Shown piece after piece: positions 15,682 to 23,972 of a DNA stretch of 39,096 bases (position 1 is its first letter; each line of letters starts with the position of its first letter). The stretch is from the NCBI RefSeq assembly GCF_003061105.1, contig NZ_QAIQ01000028.1:1-39096 (forward strand). Direction: 5' to 3'. A program made the translations under genes and the position numbers. The notes below the pieces were generated by a model, which was given only the letters and a program-made list of their open reading frames with translations, was not told where the DNA came from and made no database searches. This DNA is from Arthrobacter sp. HMWF013. Its GTDB lineage: Bacteria; Actinomycetota; Actinomycetes; Actinomycetales; Micrococcaceae.

Positions 15682-18072
15682 ATGAAAATCGCAATTGTTG
15701 GAGGCGGCCCGGGGGGCCTGTACTTCGCGGCACTGATGAAGCAGCTGGACCCGTCGCACGAGATCACCCTCTGGGAACGGAACGCTGCGAGCGACACCTT
15801 CGGCTTCGGTGTCGTCTTTTCCGACGAAACCCTGGGCGGGATCGGCAACGCGGACCCCGTGGTGGCCGATTACATGAGCCGCCGGTTCGCCCGCTGGGCT
15901 GACATCGATATCCACTTCGGCGGGAAGATGATCAGCGTGGGCGGCCAGGGTTTCGCCGCCATGAGCCGCAAGGAACTGTTGGAGCTGCTCCAACGCCGCT
16001 GCGCGGAGCTCAACGTCGACCTGCGCTTCCAGACCATGGCTCCTGCCGTTGAAGAGCTCGAAGCCAATTACGATCTCGTGCTGGCCGCGGACGGCGTCAA
16101 CTCGCAGATCAGGGCAAAGTACGCCGAATTTTTCGGACCGGACCTCGATCCGCGCACCAACAAGTTCATGTGGCTCGGCACGGACCAGGTCTTCGAGGCC
16201 TTCAAGTTCTTCGTGAAGGAGACCGAGTGGGGTGTCATGCAGATCCACGGCTACCCGTACTCGGACGAGGGCTCCACGTTCATCGTTGAGATGCACGAGG
16301 ACGTGTGGCGCTCCGCCGGCTTCGACGAAACCGCGAACGAAGTGTTTCCGCCGGGTGTCTCTGACGAGAAAGCAATCGCCAAGATCCGTGAAATTTTCGC
16401 TGAGGAGCTGGAGGGCTACGAAGTCCTGGCCAACAACTCCAAGTGGCTGAACTTCAACACCGTCCGCAATCAGAGCTGGAGCAAGGGCAACGTTGTCCTC
16501 ATTGGGGACGCAGCCCACACGGCACACTTCTCCATCGGCTCCGGCACCAAGCTGGCCATGGAGGACTCGCTGGCCTTGGCCGCCTGCCTGCACGAACATA
16601 CTGACGTCGAATCTGCACTGGCCGCCTACGAGGCCGAGCGGCGTCCCGTGGTGGCCTCCACCCAGCGTGCTGCCCAGGCATCCCTTGAATGGTTCGAGCG
16701 GATCGGCCAGTACAAGGACCAGGATCCCACACAGTTCGCCTTCAACCTGCTGACCCGCAGCCGCCGCATCACTCAGGAAAATCTGCGCCTTCGCGACCCG
16801 GAATTTGCCGAGGCAGTGGAGCGGAATTTCGCCCAATCCCAAGGCCTGACACAGGTCGCGCCGGCCATGTTCCAGCCCTTCCGTATCGGCGGGCTGGAAC
16901 TGAAGAACCGCGTGGTGGTCTCTCCCATGGACATGTACTCCGCGGTGGACGGCGTTCCCGGGGACTTCCACAAAGTCCACCTCGGCTCCAAAGCCCTGGG
17001 CGGCGCAGGCCTGGTCATGACCGAAATGGTCTGTGTCTCGGCGGCAGGACGCATCACCCCCGGCTGCACCGGCCTGTATACAGACAACCAGCGGGACAGC
17101 TGGAAGGAGATCGTGGAGTTCGTCCACAATCAGTCCACCGCCAAAATCGGCGCCCAGATTGGCCACTCCGGCCGCAAGGGCTCCACCAAGCTCATGTGGG
17201 AGGGCATCGACGAACCACTGGAAACCGGCAACTGGCAGGCGGTGGGCCCCTCCGCCATCCCGTACGGTCCCCCCAATCAGATGCCCGCGGAGCTTGACCG
17301 CGCCGGCATGGACGCCATCCGCGAAGAGTTCGTCGCCGCGACTCTCCGGGCCGAACAGTCAGGTTTTGACCTCCTCGAGGTCCACGCTGCCCACGGCTAT
17401 CTGCTGTCTTCGTTCCTCTCGCCGGTTTCGAACCGGCGGACGGACGAGTACGGCGGCAGCCTGGAAAACCGGCTGCGGTTCCCGCTGGAAGTGTTCGACG
17501 CCGTCCGCGCGGCCTGGCCTGGCAACAAACCGGTGACGGTGCGCATCTCGGCAACGGACTGGATCGAGGGCGGTAACACCTCCGACGACTCCGTCGAGAT
17601 CGCCCGCGCCTTCGTTGCCCACGGCGCAGCGGGCCTGGATGTCTCTACCGGCCAGGTAGCCAAGGAGGAAAAGCCAGCTTACGGGCGCAGCTACCAGACG
17701 CCGTTCGCTGACCGGATCCGTCAGGAAGTGGCCGCCCCGGCAGGCATGGCAGTGATCGCCGTCGGCGCCATCTCCAGCTACGACGATGTAAATTCCATCC
17801 TCCTGGCCGGCCGGGCAGACCTCATCGCACTTGGCCGCACCCACCTTTACGACCCCCAGTGGACCCTGCACGCAGCCGCCGAGCAGGAGTACCAGGGCCC
17901 GGCCGCCGCATGGATCCCGCAGTTCCGCGCCGGCCGCCGCAAGCCGCCAAGCTCCCGCACCGACGCTGTACGCCCCCGCCTGTCCCTATTAAAGGAACCA
18001 GATGCTGAAACCACCAACCCACATCTTCGCTGGACCCCCGCTTCCTCCTCAACACCGGTTCTGGTGAAGTAG
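15682..18072 (+). CDS. 2-aminobenzoyl-CoA monooxygenase/reductase (anthraniloyl-CoA monooxygenase)
   Basis: A 796-residue two-domain flavoenzyme. Residues 1 to about 390 are a single-component FAD monooxygenase: Gly-Gly-Gly-Pro-Gly-Gly dinucleotide motif at 7-12 and Gly-Asp-Ala-Ala-His near 277. From Met396 an old-yellow-enzyme domain follows, with Gly-His-Ser-Gly-Arg-Lys-Gly around His495 and the His-Ala-Ala-His-Gly-Tyr-Leu and Tyr-Gly-Gly-Ser-x-x-Asn-Arg motifs. This fusion is characteristic of the enzyme described in Azoarcus evansii, which hydroxylates and then reduces 2-aminobenzoyl-CoA to a non-aromatic 2-amino-5-oxocyclohexene carboxyl-CoA. The ATG at 15682 is set by the GAAGGAG upstream and the flavin motif; the open frame extends back into the ligase gene. 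The last ~27 residues after Arg-Leu-Ser-Leu-Leu look unrelated to the fold. Confidence 0.92.
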   Translation: MKIAIVGGGPGGLYFAALMKQLDPSHEITLWERNAASDTFGFGVVFSDETLGGIGNADPVVADYMSRRFARWADIDIHFGGKMISVGGQGFAAMSRKELLELLQRRCAELNVDLRFQTMAPAVEELEANYDLVLAADGVNSQIRAKYAEFFGPDLDPRTNKFMWLGTDQVFEAFKFFVKETEWGVMQIHGYPYSDEGSTFIVEMHEDVWRSAGFDETANEVFPPGVSDEKAIAKIREIFAEELEGYEVLANNSKWLNFNTVRNQSWSKGNVVLIGDAAHTAHFSIGSGTKLAMEDSLALAACLHEHTDVESALAAYEAERRPVVASTQRAAQASLEWFERIGQYKDQDPTQFAFNLLTRSRRITQENLRLRDPEFAEAVERNFAQSQGLTQVAPAMFQPFRIGGLELKNRVVVSPMDMYSAVDGVPGDFHKVHLGSKALGGAGLVMTEMVCVSAAGRITPGCTGLYTDNQRDSWKEIVEFVHNQSTAKIGAQIGHSGRKGSTKLMWEGIDEPLETGNWQAVGPSAIPYGPPNQMPAELDRAGMDAIREEFVAATLRAEQSGFDLLEVHAAHGYLLSSFLSPVSNRRTDEYGGSLENRLRFPLEVFDAVRAAWPGNKPVTVRISATDWIEGGNTSDDSVEIARAFVAHGAAGLDVSTGQVAKEEKPAYGRSYQTPFADRIRQEVAAPAGMAVIAVGAISSYDDVNSILLAGRADLIALGRTHLYDPQWTLHAAAEQEYQGPAAAWIPQFRAGRRKPPSSRTDAVRPRLSLLKEPDAETTNPHLRWTPASSSTPVLVK

Positions 18073-18074
18073 CC

Positions 18075-19439
18075 ATGGCAAACGCACCCGCCACGGACTG
18101 GAAAGTCCCCACCCGCACCACCGGACTTGTCCTCTTCTGCTGCTGGCTGGCCATCCTGGCCGAAGGCTACGACGTCGGCGTCCTCGGCGCCGTCCTGCCC
18201 GCACTGGCCGAATACAAAGAATGGAACCTCAGCCCGCTCGCCCTCGGGGGACTGGGATCCTACGCCCTGGTAGGCATGCTGATTGGCGCGCTTTTCATCG
18301 GCACCCTCAGCGACGTCATCGGCCGCAAGAAAATGCTCCTGGCCGCTATGGCCATCTTCACGCTGACCCAGGCGGGCGCAGCGTGGGCACCGACTCCGGA
18401 ACTGTTCGGACTCTTCCGCCTGATCGGCGGCCTCGGTATGGGCGGCATCATCCCCGTGGCAGCAGCCCTGACCATCGAATACTCCGCACCGAACAAGCGC
18501 TCCTTCAACTACGGACTCATGTACTCCGGCTACTCACTCGGCATAGTGGCGGCCGCCCTGGCCGCACTGTTCGTCCTGCCCTTGGGCGGCTGGCGGGCGG
18601 TGATAGCAATCGGTGCCGCGCCGATCGTGCTGCTCCCCATCATCTGGAAGCTTCTTCCCGAATCGCTGGATTACCTCGAGACCAAGGGCCGCAGATCCGA
18701 GGCGAAAGCCCTGGCCGCCAAGCTCAACATAACCGATTACACGCCGGTGGCTGCGCCTGCACCGGCCACCTCGGGGGCAGCGGCAGAACCGTGGTGGAAA
18801 ACCATCACCACCATGTTCTCCGGAAAGTACCTGCGCTCCACCGTCTTCTTCTGGATCTCGCTGTTCCTCGGCCTGCTCCTCGTCTACGGCCTGAACACCT
18901 GGCTGCCGAGCATCATGAAGAAGGCCGGATACGATCTAGGCTCGTCGCTGACCTTCCTGCTGGTCTTCAGCCTTGCCTCAGCGATCGGCGGCCTCATCCT
19001 GGGACGCGCCGCGGATAAATACGGCAAGAAGCTCATCCTCGTGGTTTTCTACATCCTAGGCGGGCTGGGCATCATGCTGCTGGTCTTCCCCAACACCATG
19101 GTGGTCAACCTGCTGTTCGTCGCCTTCGCGGGCATCGGTTCCATCTCCACCTCCCTGGTCCTTACCGGCTACATCGCCGACTACTACCCCGCCAAGATCC
19201 GCGGCACCGCCACAGGATGGGCCTTGAGCTTCGCCCGCCTGGGCGCCATCTCCGGACCATTGATCGGCGGCTGGATCGCCGGCTCCAAACTGCCCTTTGA
19301 GGCTAACTTCGCAATTTTTGCCGGCATTGCAGTGCTGGCAGCCGCGGCAGTTGCCATGATTCCCAAGCCGCAGACGGAAGCTACTGTTGCTCCGTCAAGC
19401 GACACGGAAGAAGAAAACGCCGACATCGGCACACACTAG
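18075..19439 (+). CDS. MFS aromatic acid:H+ symporter (AAHS family)
   Basis: A 454-residue 12-helix major facilitator protein expected to import an aromatic acid with protons. Helix 1 carries Glu-Gly-Tyr-Asp (about 30-33), whose Asp is typical of AAHS transporters such as PcaK and BenK. Motif A, Gly-Thr-Leu-Ser-Asp-Val-Ile-Gly-Arg-Lys-Lys, is at 76-86. A second copy, Gly-Arg-Ala-Ala-Asp-Lys-Tyr-Gly-Lys-Lys, lies in the cytoplasmic loop of the C-terminal half. The ATG lies two bases after the flavoenzyme stop, so the genes are cotranscribed. Anthranilate is the likely substrate from context. Confidence 0.9.
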   Translation: MANAPATDWKVPTRTTGLVLFCCWLAILAEGYDVGVLGAVLPALAEYKEWNLSPLALGGLGSYALVGMLIGALFIGTLSDVIGRKKMLLAAMAIFTLTQAGAAWAPTPELFGLFRLIGGLGMGGIIPVAAALTIEYSAPNKRSFNYGLMYSGYSLGIVAAALAALFVLPLGGWRAVIAIGAAPIVLLPIIWKLLPESLDYLETKGRRSEAKALAAKLNITDYTPVAAPAPATSGAAAEPWWKTITTMFSGKYLRSTVFFWISLFLGLLLVYGLNTWLPSIMKKAGYDLGSSLTFLLVFSLASAIGGLILGRAADKYGKKLILVVFYILGGLGIMLLVFPNTMVVNLLFVAFAGIGSISTSLVLTGYIADYYPAKIRGTATGWALSFARLGAISGPLIGGWIAGSKLPFEANFAIFAGIAVLAAAAVAMIPKPQTEATVAPSSDTEEENADIGTH

Positions 19440-19446
19440 GAGCAGC

Positions 19447-19935
19447 ATGGACCACACTGAGACGTCGGGGAGCGCCGGGTTTCCCCAGGCAACCGTTGAG
19501 CGGACCGTGGAGTGGGTGGATACCGACGCTTCGGGCCACCAGCACAACTCGGCCATCCTGCGCTGGGTGGAGGCGGCAGAGGCAGAACTCTTCCGAAAAC
19601 TGCACCTGCCCGACTACTTCCCCAGCGCCCCCCGCGTCCAGCAGGTCATCAACTACAAGGCCAAGCTATGGTTCGGGCAGCGCGTAAGCGCAACCGTGAA
19701 GATCAACGTTCTCGGGCGGACCTCCCTGACCATGGGCTTCGAGGTCCGGGGCGAACCAATGGGCGCCTCCGACGAAGGCGTTCCGGACTACGGGTCTGTG
19801 GCGGCTTTCGGGACCGTCACCACGGCCCATGTTCCAGCCGGCGCCGCCAACGCACAGCCCTGGCCGGAGCACTTCGTCCGGGCTGTGCGGACCGGGTCCT
19901 CGAATGCAGCTCAGCCGACGCTAACGGCCACCTGA
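19447..19935 (+). CDS. hotdog-fold acyl-CoA thioesterase (4HBT/YbgC type)
   Basis: A 162-residue single-hotdog thioesterase. The active-site segment reads Glu-Trp-Val-Asp-Thr-Asp-Ala-Ser-Gly-His-Gln-His-Asn, the 4-hydroxybenzoyl-CoA thioesterase pattern, with the following Ile-Leu-Arg-Trp-Val-Glu helix also present. AGGAG overlaps the transporter stop codon and sits four bases before the ATG. It is the second thioesterase in the operon. It may hydrolyse an aromatic or alicyclic CoA ester of the pathway. Its 3' end overlaps the convergent second ligase gene by 25 bases. Confidence 0.86.
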   Translation: MDHTETSGSAGFPQATVERTVEWVDTDASGHQHNSAILRWVEAAEAELFRKLHLPDYFPSAPRVQQVINYKAKLWFGQRVSATVKINVLGRTSLTMGFEVRGEPMGASDEGVPDYGSVAAFGTVTTAHVPAGAANAQPWPEHFVRAVRTGSSNAAQPTLTAT

Positions 19936-21584
19936 GTGCGTTCTGTCGCAGCTGACTCCTGAACACGCTCCCGTTCGAGTTCGGCGCGCAACACAAAGTG
20001 CTGCAGTTTGCCGCTGGGGTTGCGCGGCACTGCGGAAACGAACCTCACGTCGCGGGGATACTTGTAGGGCGCGATGTTGGCCTTAACGAAATCCTGAATC
20101 TCTTTCCGTTTCGCTGCGCTGGCTTCCACTCCTTGGCGAAGAACAACAAACGCGCAGATGATGTTGCCGCGTTCAGAATCGGGACGCCCCACCACCGCGC
20201 TTTCCACCACCTCGGGATGCTGATTTATGGCCTCCTCCACCTCCGCTGCTCCGATGTTGTAGCCAGAGGAGATGATGAGGTCGTCCAAACGCGCCACGTA
20301 GTGGAAGTACCCGTCTTCGTCGCGCATGAACGTGTCTCCCGTCAGGTTCCAGCCGCCCTGTACGTAGTTGAGCTGCCGGTCGTCCTTCAGGTACCGGCAA
20401 CCGGTAGGCCCAATGACGGCAAGCCTGCCGGGCTGGTTGGCGGCTGCTTCGCTGCCGTCCTCGTCGAGGACCGTGGCCCGGAAACCGGGGACGGCAAGGC
20501 CCGTTGCCCCCGTGCGAATATCACCCTCGGCGGCGGAGATGAAGACGTGCAGCATCTCGGTAGACCCAATGCCGTTAATCAGACGCAACCCGGATGCCTC
20601 ATACACCGCCTCCCAGGTCTCCTTGGGCAGGTGCTCCCCGGCGGATATCGCCAAGCGCAGGCCCTTGAGTAACGCCGCTTCCCCTTCCTTCAGGATGGCC
20701 CGGTAGGCGGTGGGCGCGGTAAAGAGCACGGTAGCACCGGCGGCGGCGGACTGGCGGGCGAGTTCCACCGGGGTAGCCCGCTCGGTCAGAAGGGCGGAGG
20801 CGCCAAAGCGCAGTGGGAACACAACCAGTCCGCCGAGTCCGAACGTGAACGCCAACGGTGGTGAACCAGCGAAAACATCGGCGGCGGTAGGTTTGAGGAT
20901 GTGACGTGCGAAGGTGTCCGCGTTGGCCAGGATGTCCCGGTGGAAATGCATCGTGATCTTCGGGACCCCTGTGGTTCCGGAGGTCGGCCCTAACAGAGCC
21001 ACGTCATCGGCTGCGGTGGCCACGTCCTTGAATGTGCCACTTTTCTGGCCGCATTGGACTGTGAGATCACCCGCATCGTCGCTCCCATAGATAAGGACAG
21101 CAACATCCTCCAGTGCTTCGGCTACGCCATCTGCAAAGCGGTGGTCGGTAAGGGCTACCGTTGGTCGGGTCGCTGTGCAAATCGCCCTGAGTTCACTACT
21201 GCGCAGCACAGGCATAGTCGTCACGACGACGGCTCCTGCCTTCAGCACCCCCAGCCAGGCCGCCACAAGCCAAGGGTTGTTCGGACCGCGGAGGAGCACA
21301 CGGTTTCCCGGTACTACCCCCAAGTCCTCCGTCAGAACTTGGGCCACTTGATTCGCGCGCTGATGCAGCTGCCCGTAGCTCCACGATTCCCCATCGGGGG
21401 TATGCAGGGCCGGACGGTCGTTGCCGAAGGTACGTACTCCGTCGGTAATAAGGCTGGTCGCAGCATTTAACTGTTCCGGATACTGCAGCTCGGCAAGTGT
21501 GAACTCAAGGACAGGCCATTGGTTGGCGGGCGGGAGATTGTCACGGGTGAAGGTGTCCATGTGCGCTGAAGGGGATAACACCAT
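19911..21584 (-). CDS. second 2-aminobenzoate-CoA ligase
   Basis: A 557-residue ANL ligase closely similar along its whole length to the ligase at 14009-15667; the stretches compared by eye are roughly two-thirds to three-quarters identical. It has the same Pro-Thr-Ser-Gly-Thr-Thr-Gly-Val-Pro-Lys P-loop, Gly-Ser-Thr-Glu-Met-Leu-His, and Asn-Pro-Ser-Gly-Lys-Leu-Gln lysine motif. The ATG at 21584 is chosen because AAAGGA lies five bases upstream. It is transcribed away from the PaaX-type regulator gene, and its promoter region carries the TGACGGTCGT element also found before the FAH operon. It may be an isoenzyme with different affinity, or act on a substituted anthranilate or benzoate. Confidence 0.88.
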   Translation of the reverse strand: MVLSPSAHMDTFTRDNLPPANQWPVLEFTLAELQYPEQLNAATSLITDGVRTFGNDRPALHTPDGESWSYGQLHQRANQVAQVLTEDLGVVPGNRVLLRGPNNPWLVAAWLGVLKAGAVVVTTMPVLRSSELRAICTATRPTVALTDHRFADGVAEALEDVAVLIYGSDDAGDLTVQCGQKSGTFKDVATAADDVALLGPTSGTTGVPKITMHFHRDILANADTFARHILKPTAADVFAGSPPLAFTFGLGGLVVFPLRFGASALLTERATPVELARQSAAAGATVLFTAPTAYRAILKEGEAALLKGLRLAISAGEHLPKETWEAVYEASGLRLINGIGSTEMLHVFISAAEGDIRTGATGLAVPGFRATVLDEDGSEAAANQPGRLAVIGPTGCRYLKDDRQLNYVQGGWNLTGDTFMRDEDGYFHYVARLDDLIISSGYNIGAAEVEEAINQHPEVVESAVVGRPDSERGNIICAFVVLRQGVEASAAKRKEIQDFVKANIAPYKYPRDVRFVSAVPRNPSGKLQHFVLRAELERERVQESAATERTQVAVSVG

Positions 21585-21653
21585 TGCTTTCCTTTCAAGA
21601 GTGAGCAGAGCAGGGCGAGGTGATGCGAGAAGCATCAAAATATGGCGAAACTT

Positions 21654-21665
21654 TGACGGTCGTTA
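21654..21665. promoter_or_regulatory. shared operator candidate upstream of second ligase
   Basis: TGACGGTCGTTA matches TGACGGTCGTAA at 11693-11704 in 11 of 12 positions. Both copies lie about 35-90 bases upstream of cluster genes. CTTGAGTA is also shared, at 11681-11688 and 21740-21747. The nearby PaaX-type regulator is the natural candidate binder, but this is inferred. Confidence 0.45.
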
Positions 21666-21826
21666 CAGGACTGCGATATGCTTAGACTAATTCAACGAAA
21701 TTGCGGGACTGCGACTTTCTTGTTTCGCGCCCGTAAAGGCTTGAGTACGTACAGTCCGCCCCGCGGTGTGACTTTCGGCGCCTGTAGCCTATGAATGACA
21801 TTCGCGATATCAACACGAGGTGCCCT

Positions 21827-22684
21827 ATGGCCGATGCTGCTTCCACTCCCGACGTAGTCCCCATGCCCCGCCACCAACACCTGATTGTGACCATTTACGG
21901 GCTCTACGCCCGTGACCACGGCGGGGTTCTCGCCGTCTCAGACCTGATCAGCCTTCTGCGCGAACTGGGGGTGGAATCGGCTGGGGTACGTTCCTCCGTG
22001 TCCCGGCTCAAAAAGCGGGGAGTGTTGGTAAGCCTCAAGCGAGGGGGATCCGCTGCGTACAGGCTGGCGCCGGGACTGGAGGATGTTTTCAAAGCTGGAG
22101 ACGAACGAATCTTTTCTCCCAGAAGGGCACAAAAGACAGATGGCTGGATTCTTACCTCCTTCTCCGTGCCGGAATCGCAGCGGCATCTGCGCCACAAGCT
22201 TCGCGCCATCCTTACCCGCATGGGATGTGGTCAGGTATCCGCGGGGCTTTGGATTGCGCCTGGGCATTTGGCCGCGGAAGTTGCCCTCCAGTTGCAACGT
22301 GCAGGACTGACTGAATACGCGGATTTGTTCACTGGTGCCTATCTGGGAGAACCGGAGGTTTCGGCAAAAGTAGGGCAGTGGTGGGATCTGGCTTCCCTCG
22401 AAGCCCTTTACACCGACTTCCTTGACAACCACGGAAACCTGCTCGAGCGATGGACTGCCACCCCGCGGAAGGCGGGGGAAAGCACCGCTACGCTCCGGCA
22501 GGCCTTCGTCGACTACGTGACCACAGTGACGCAGTGGCGGCGCTTGCCCTACATGGACCCGGGCCTGCCCGTGGTCTACCTTCCGGATGACTGGGCAGGG
22601 CTGGCGGCCGAGAAGTTGTTTGCCGACTTACACGCGCAGTTAGCCCCCATGGCGCGCCAATATGCCCACTCCGTCCTAGGCTAA
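21827..22684 (+). CDS. PaaX-family transcriptional regulator
   Basis: A 285-residue PaaX-like repressor. The N-terminal helix-turn-helix covers about residues 18-70 (Thr-Ile-Tyr-Gly-Leu-Tyr-Ala-Arg, then Gly-Val-Arg-Ser-Ser-Val-Ser-Arg-Leu-Lys-Lys-Arg-Gly). The central ferredoxin-like domain has Trp-Ile-Leu-Thr-Ser-Phe-Ser-Val-Pro-Glu followed by Gly-x-Gly-Gln-Val-Ser-Ala-Gly-Leu-Trp-Ile-Ala-Pro. The C-terminal PaaX domain ends with Arg-Arg-Leu-Pro-Tyr-Met-Asp-Pro-Gly-Leu-Pro. GAGG six bases before the ATG at 21827 favours it over the ATG at 21791. Classic PaaX responds to phenylacetyl-CoA, so here an aromatic CoA thioester such as 2-aminobenzoyl-CoA is a plausible inducer. It probably controls the divergent ligase and the FAH operon. 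Confidence 0.88.
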   Translation: MADAASTPDVVPMPRHQHLIVTIYGLYARDHGGVLAVSDLISLLRELGVESAGVRSSVSRLKKRGVLVSLKRGGSAAYRLAPGLEDVFKAGDERIFSPRRAQKTDGWILTSFSVPESQRHLRHKLRAILTRMGCGQVSAGLWIAPGHLAAEVALQLQRAGLTEYADLFTGAYLGEPEVSAKVGQWWDLASLEALYTDFLDNHGNLLERWTATPRKAGESTATLRQAFVDYVTTVTQWRRLPYMDPGLPVVYLPDDWAGLAAEKLFADLHAQLAPMARQYAHSVLG

Positions 22685-22688
22685 GTTG

Positions 22689-23972
22689 TTAGTCGCCGAA
22701 AAGGTGCACCCCGTTCCACTTTTTCCCCGGAAGCGATGGGCTGGAGAATCGCTGGTCGCCGGCCGTTGAGATGATCCTCCCATCGAGCATTGCCCACGTC
22801 ACCTTGTAGTACGAGTCCGCGTCTACGAGCGGGTCGCCTTCCATGGCCACCAGATCCGCCAGGAGCCCAGGCTCAATGCGTCCGACCTGGTCGTCCCCAA
22901 TGGCCGCTGCCGCATGCGTGGTTGCAGCGGCCAGGACCTCAGGTAGCGGGATGCCTGCCCTTGCCATCACAACGAGGCCGTCGGCGTAAGTTTCCGGTGT
23001 TGTGCTTGGCAGCCCCATATCCGTTCCAGCAGCGAGGGGGATTCCGGAATCGAACAGAAGCTTCAGGTTCGCCAGCGCTATATCCAACGGCGCCCACGGC
23101 ACTCCCTTGCTAAGCCAGTAATTGTTCGTCGTGGGCACCACGGGCACACGCTTGTCACCGATGGCCCGGGCAAGGTCCAGGTCTACAACGGCGATTGGGT
23201 CTGCTGCGAAACTTGCGTGCTCGATAGTGTCCACGCCAGCCAGAAATGCTATTTCTATTGCGTCCCTGCCTTGGCTGTGGGCGGTAACCGGAAGGCCAAA
23301 CCGGTGGGCCTCGGAAACGATCAGGTTCATCTCTTCCGCCGAGAAAAGCGGGGAATACGGGGTCTCCTTTTCGGACCGATAAGGGTTAGTAAACCCTCCC
23401 GAGGCCATGACCTTAATCCAGTCCGAACCTTGCTTGACGTGTTGGCGTACTGCCCGCCGAAGAGAAACTGGATCGTCGCACTCCATGCCGAAGGAATTAC
23501 CGTGACCACCCGTTATGGTGATGACTTCATTGGCAGTCTGGATACGGCATCCCTGTACCGTGCCGTTAGCGATTGCATCCCTGGCCACGCCCACAACATT
23601 TCCGGGGCCGCCGAGGTCGCGCACAGACGTCACGCCTACCCGAAGGAATCTCTGCGCATTGCTGATGACTTGCATCAACTGCATCTCACGCGTCTGATGG
23701 TGCGGTAGCGGGCCGTTGCCCTCCGGCCACTTCCATAGATGCACGTGTGAATCAATGAATCCGGCTGTCAGCGTGCGGTTGCCCAAAGCCACGTGGGGTT
23801 GATCAAAATCTGCTGCCGGCCCAACGGCCAGGATGCGCCCGGCCCTTACTGCCACCACTCCCTTATGCAGCACAGGCTGGTTGGGAGCGGTGATGATACG
23901 GTCTGCAGCGATAAGGATTGTTGGCATCTCGGTTTCGGACGATGCCTGAAGATGGAGCTGTTCAACGGTCAT
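22689..23972 (-). CDS. amidohydrolase-superfamily enzyme (HutI-related), second of pair
   Basis: A 427-residue metal-dependent amidohydrolase. All metal-ligand positions are visible: Gly-Phe-Ile-Asp-Ser-His-Val-His, Trp-Ile-Lys-Val-Met-Ala-Ser-Gly-Gly (carboxylated Lys), Val-Thr-Ala-His-Ser-Gln-Gly, Ile-Glu-His-Ala-Ser and Ala-Gly-Thr-Asp. This arrangement matches the Xaa-Pro/Xaa-Arg dipeptidase and imidazolonepropionase-related group. It overlaps the preceding amidohydrolase gene by ATGA and ends the minus-strand ABC-importer operon. No signal peptide is seen, so it acts in the cytosol on the imported compound. The amide or peptide cleaved is unknown. Confidence 0.85.
   Translation of the reverse strand: MTVEQLHLQASSETEMPTILIAADRIITAPNQPVLHKGVVAVRAGRILAVGPAADFDQPHVALGNRTLTAGFIDSHVHLWKWPEGNGPLPHHQTREMQLMQVISNAQRFLRVGVTSVRDLGGPGNVVGVARDAIANGTVQGCRIQTANEVITITGGHGNSFGMECDDPVSLRRAVRQHVKQGSDWIKVMASGGFTNPYRSEKETPYSPLFSAEEMNLIVSEAHRFGLPVTAHSQGRDAIEIAFLAGVDTIEHASFAADPIAVVDLDLARAIGDKRVPVVPTTNNYWLSKGVPWAPLDIALANLKLLFDSGIPLAAGTDMGLPSTTPETYADGLVVMARAGIPLPEVLAAATTHAAAAIGDDQVGRIEPGLLADLVAMEGDPLVDADSYYKVTWAMLDGRIISTAGDQRFSSPSLPGKKWNGVHLFGD

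Noticed and set aside
15529-17166. A 545-codon minus-strand frame opposite the monooxygenase/reductase.
   Set aside because: Antisense to a clearly functional flavoenzyme; no motifs and low-complexity composition. The same applies to minus-strand frames opposite the FAH, cupin and ligase genes and the plus-strand frame at 37918-38976 opposite gudD.
11740-18072. Reading the cluster as a salicylyl-CoA/gentisate pathway because of the FAH hydrolase, cupin and CoA-ester hydroxylase.
   Set aside because: The cupin is only 160 residues, too short for gentisate dioxygenase, and the flavoenzyme carries the OYE reductase half typical of the 2-aminobenzoyl-CoA enzyme. The ligase also fits the anthranilate type. 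Not fully excluded for the FAH step.
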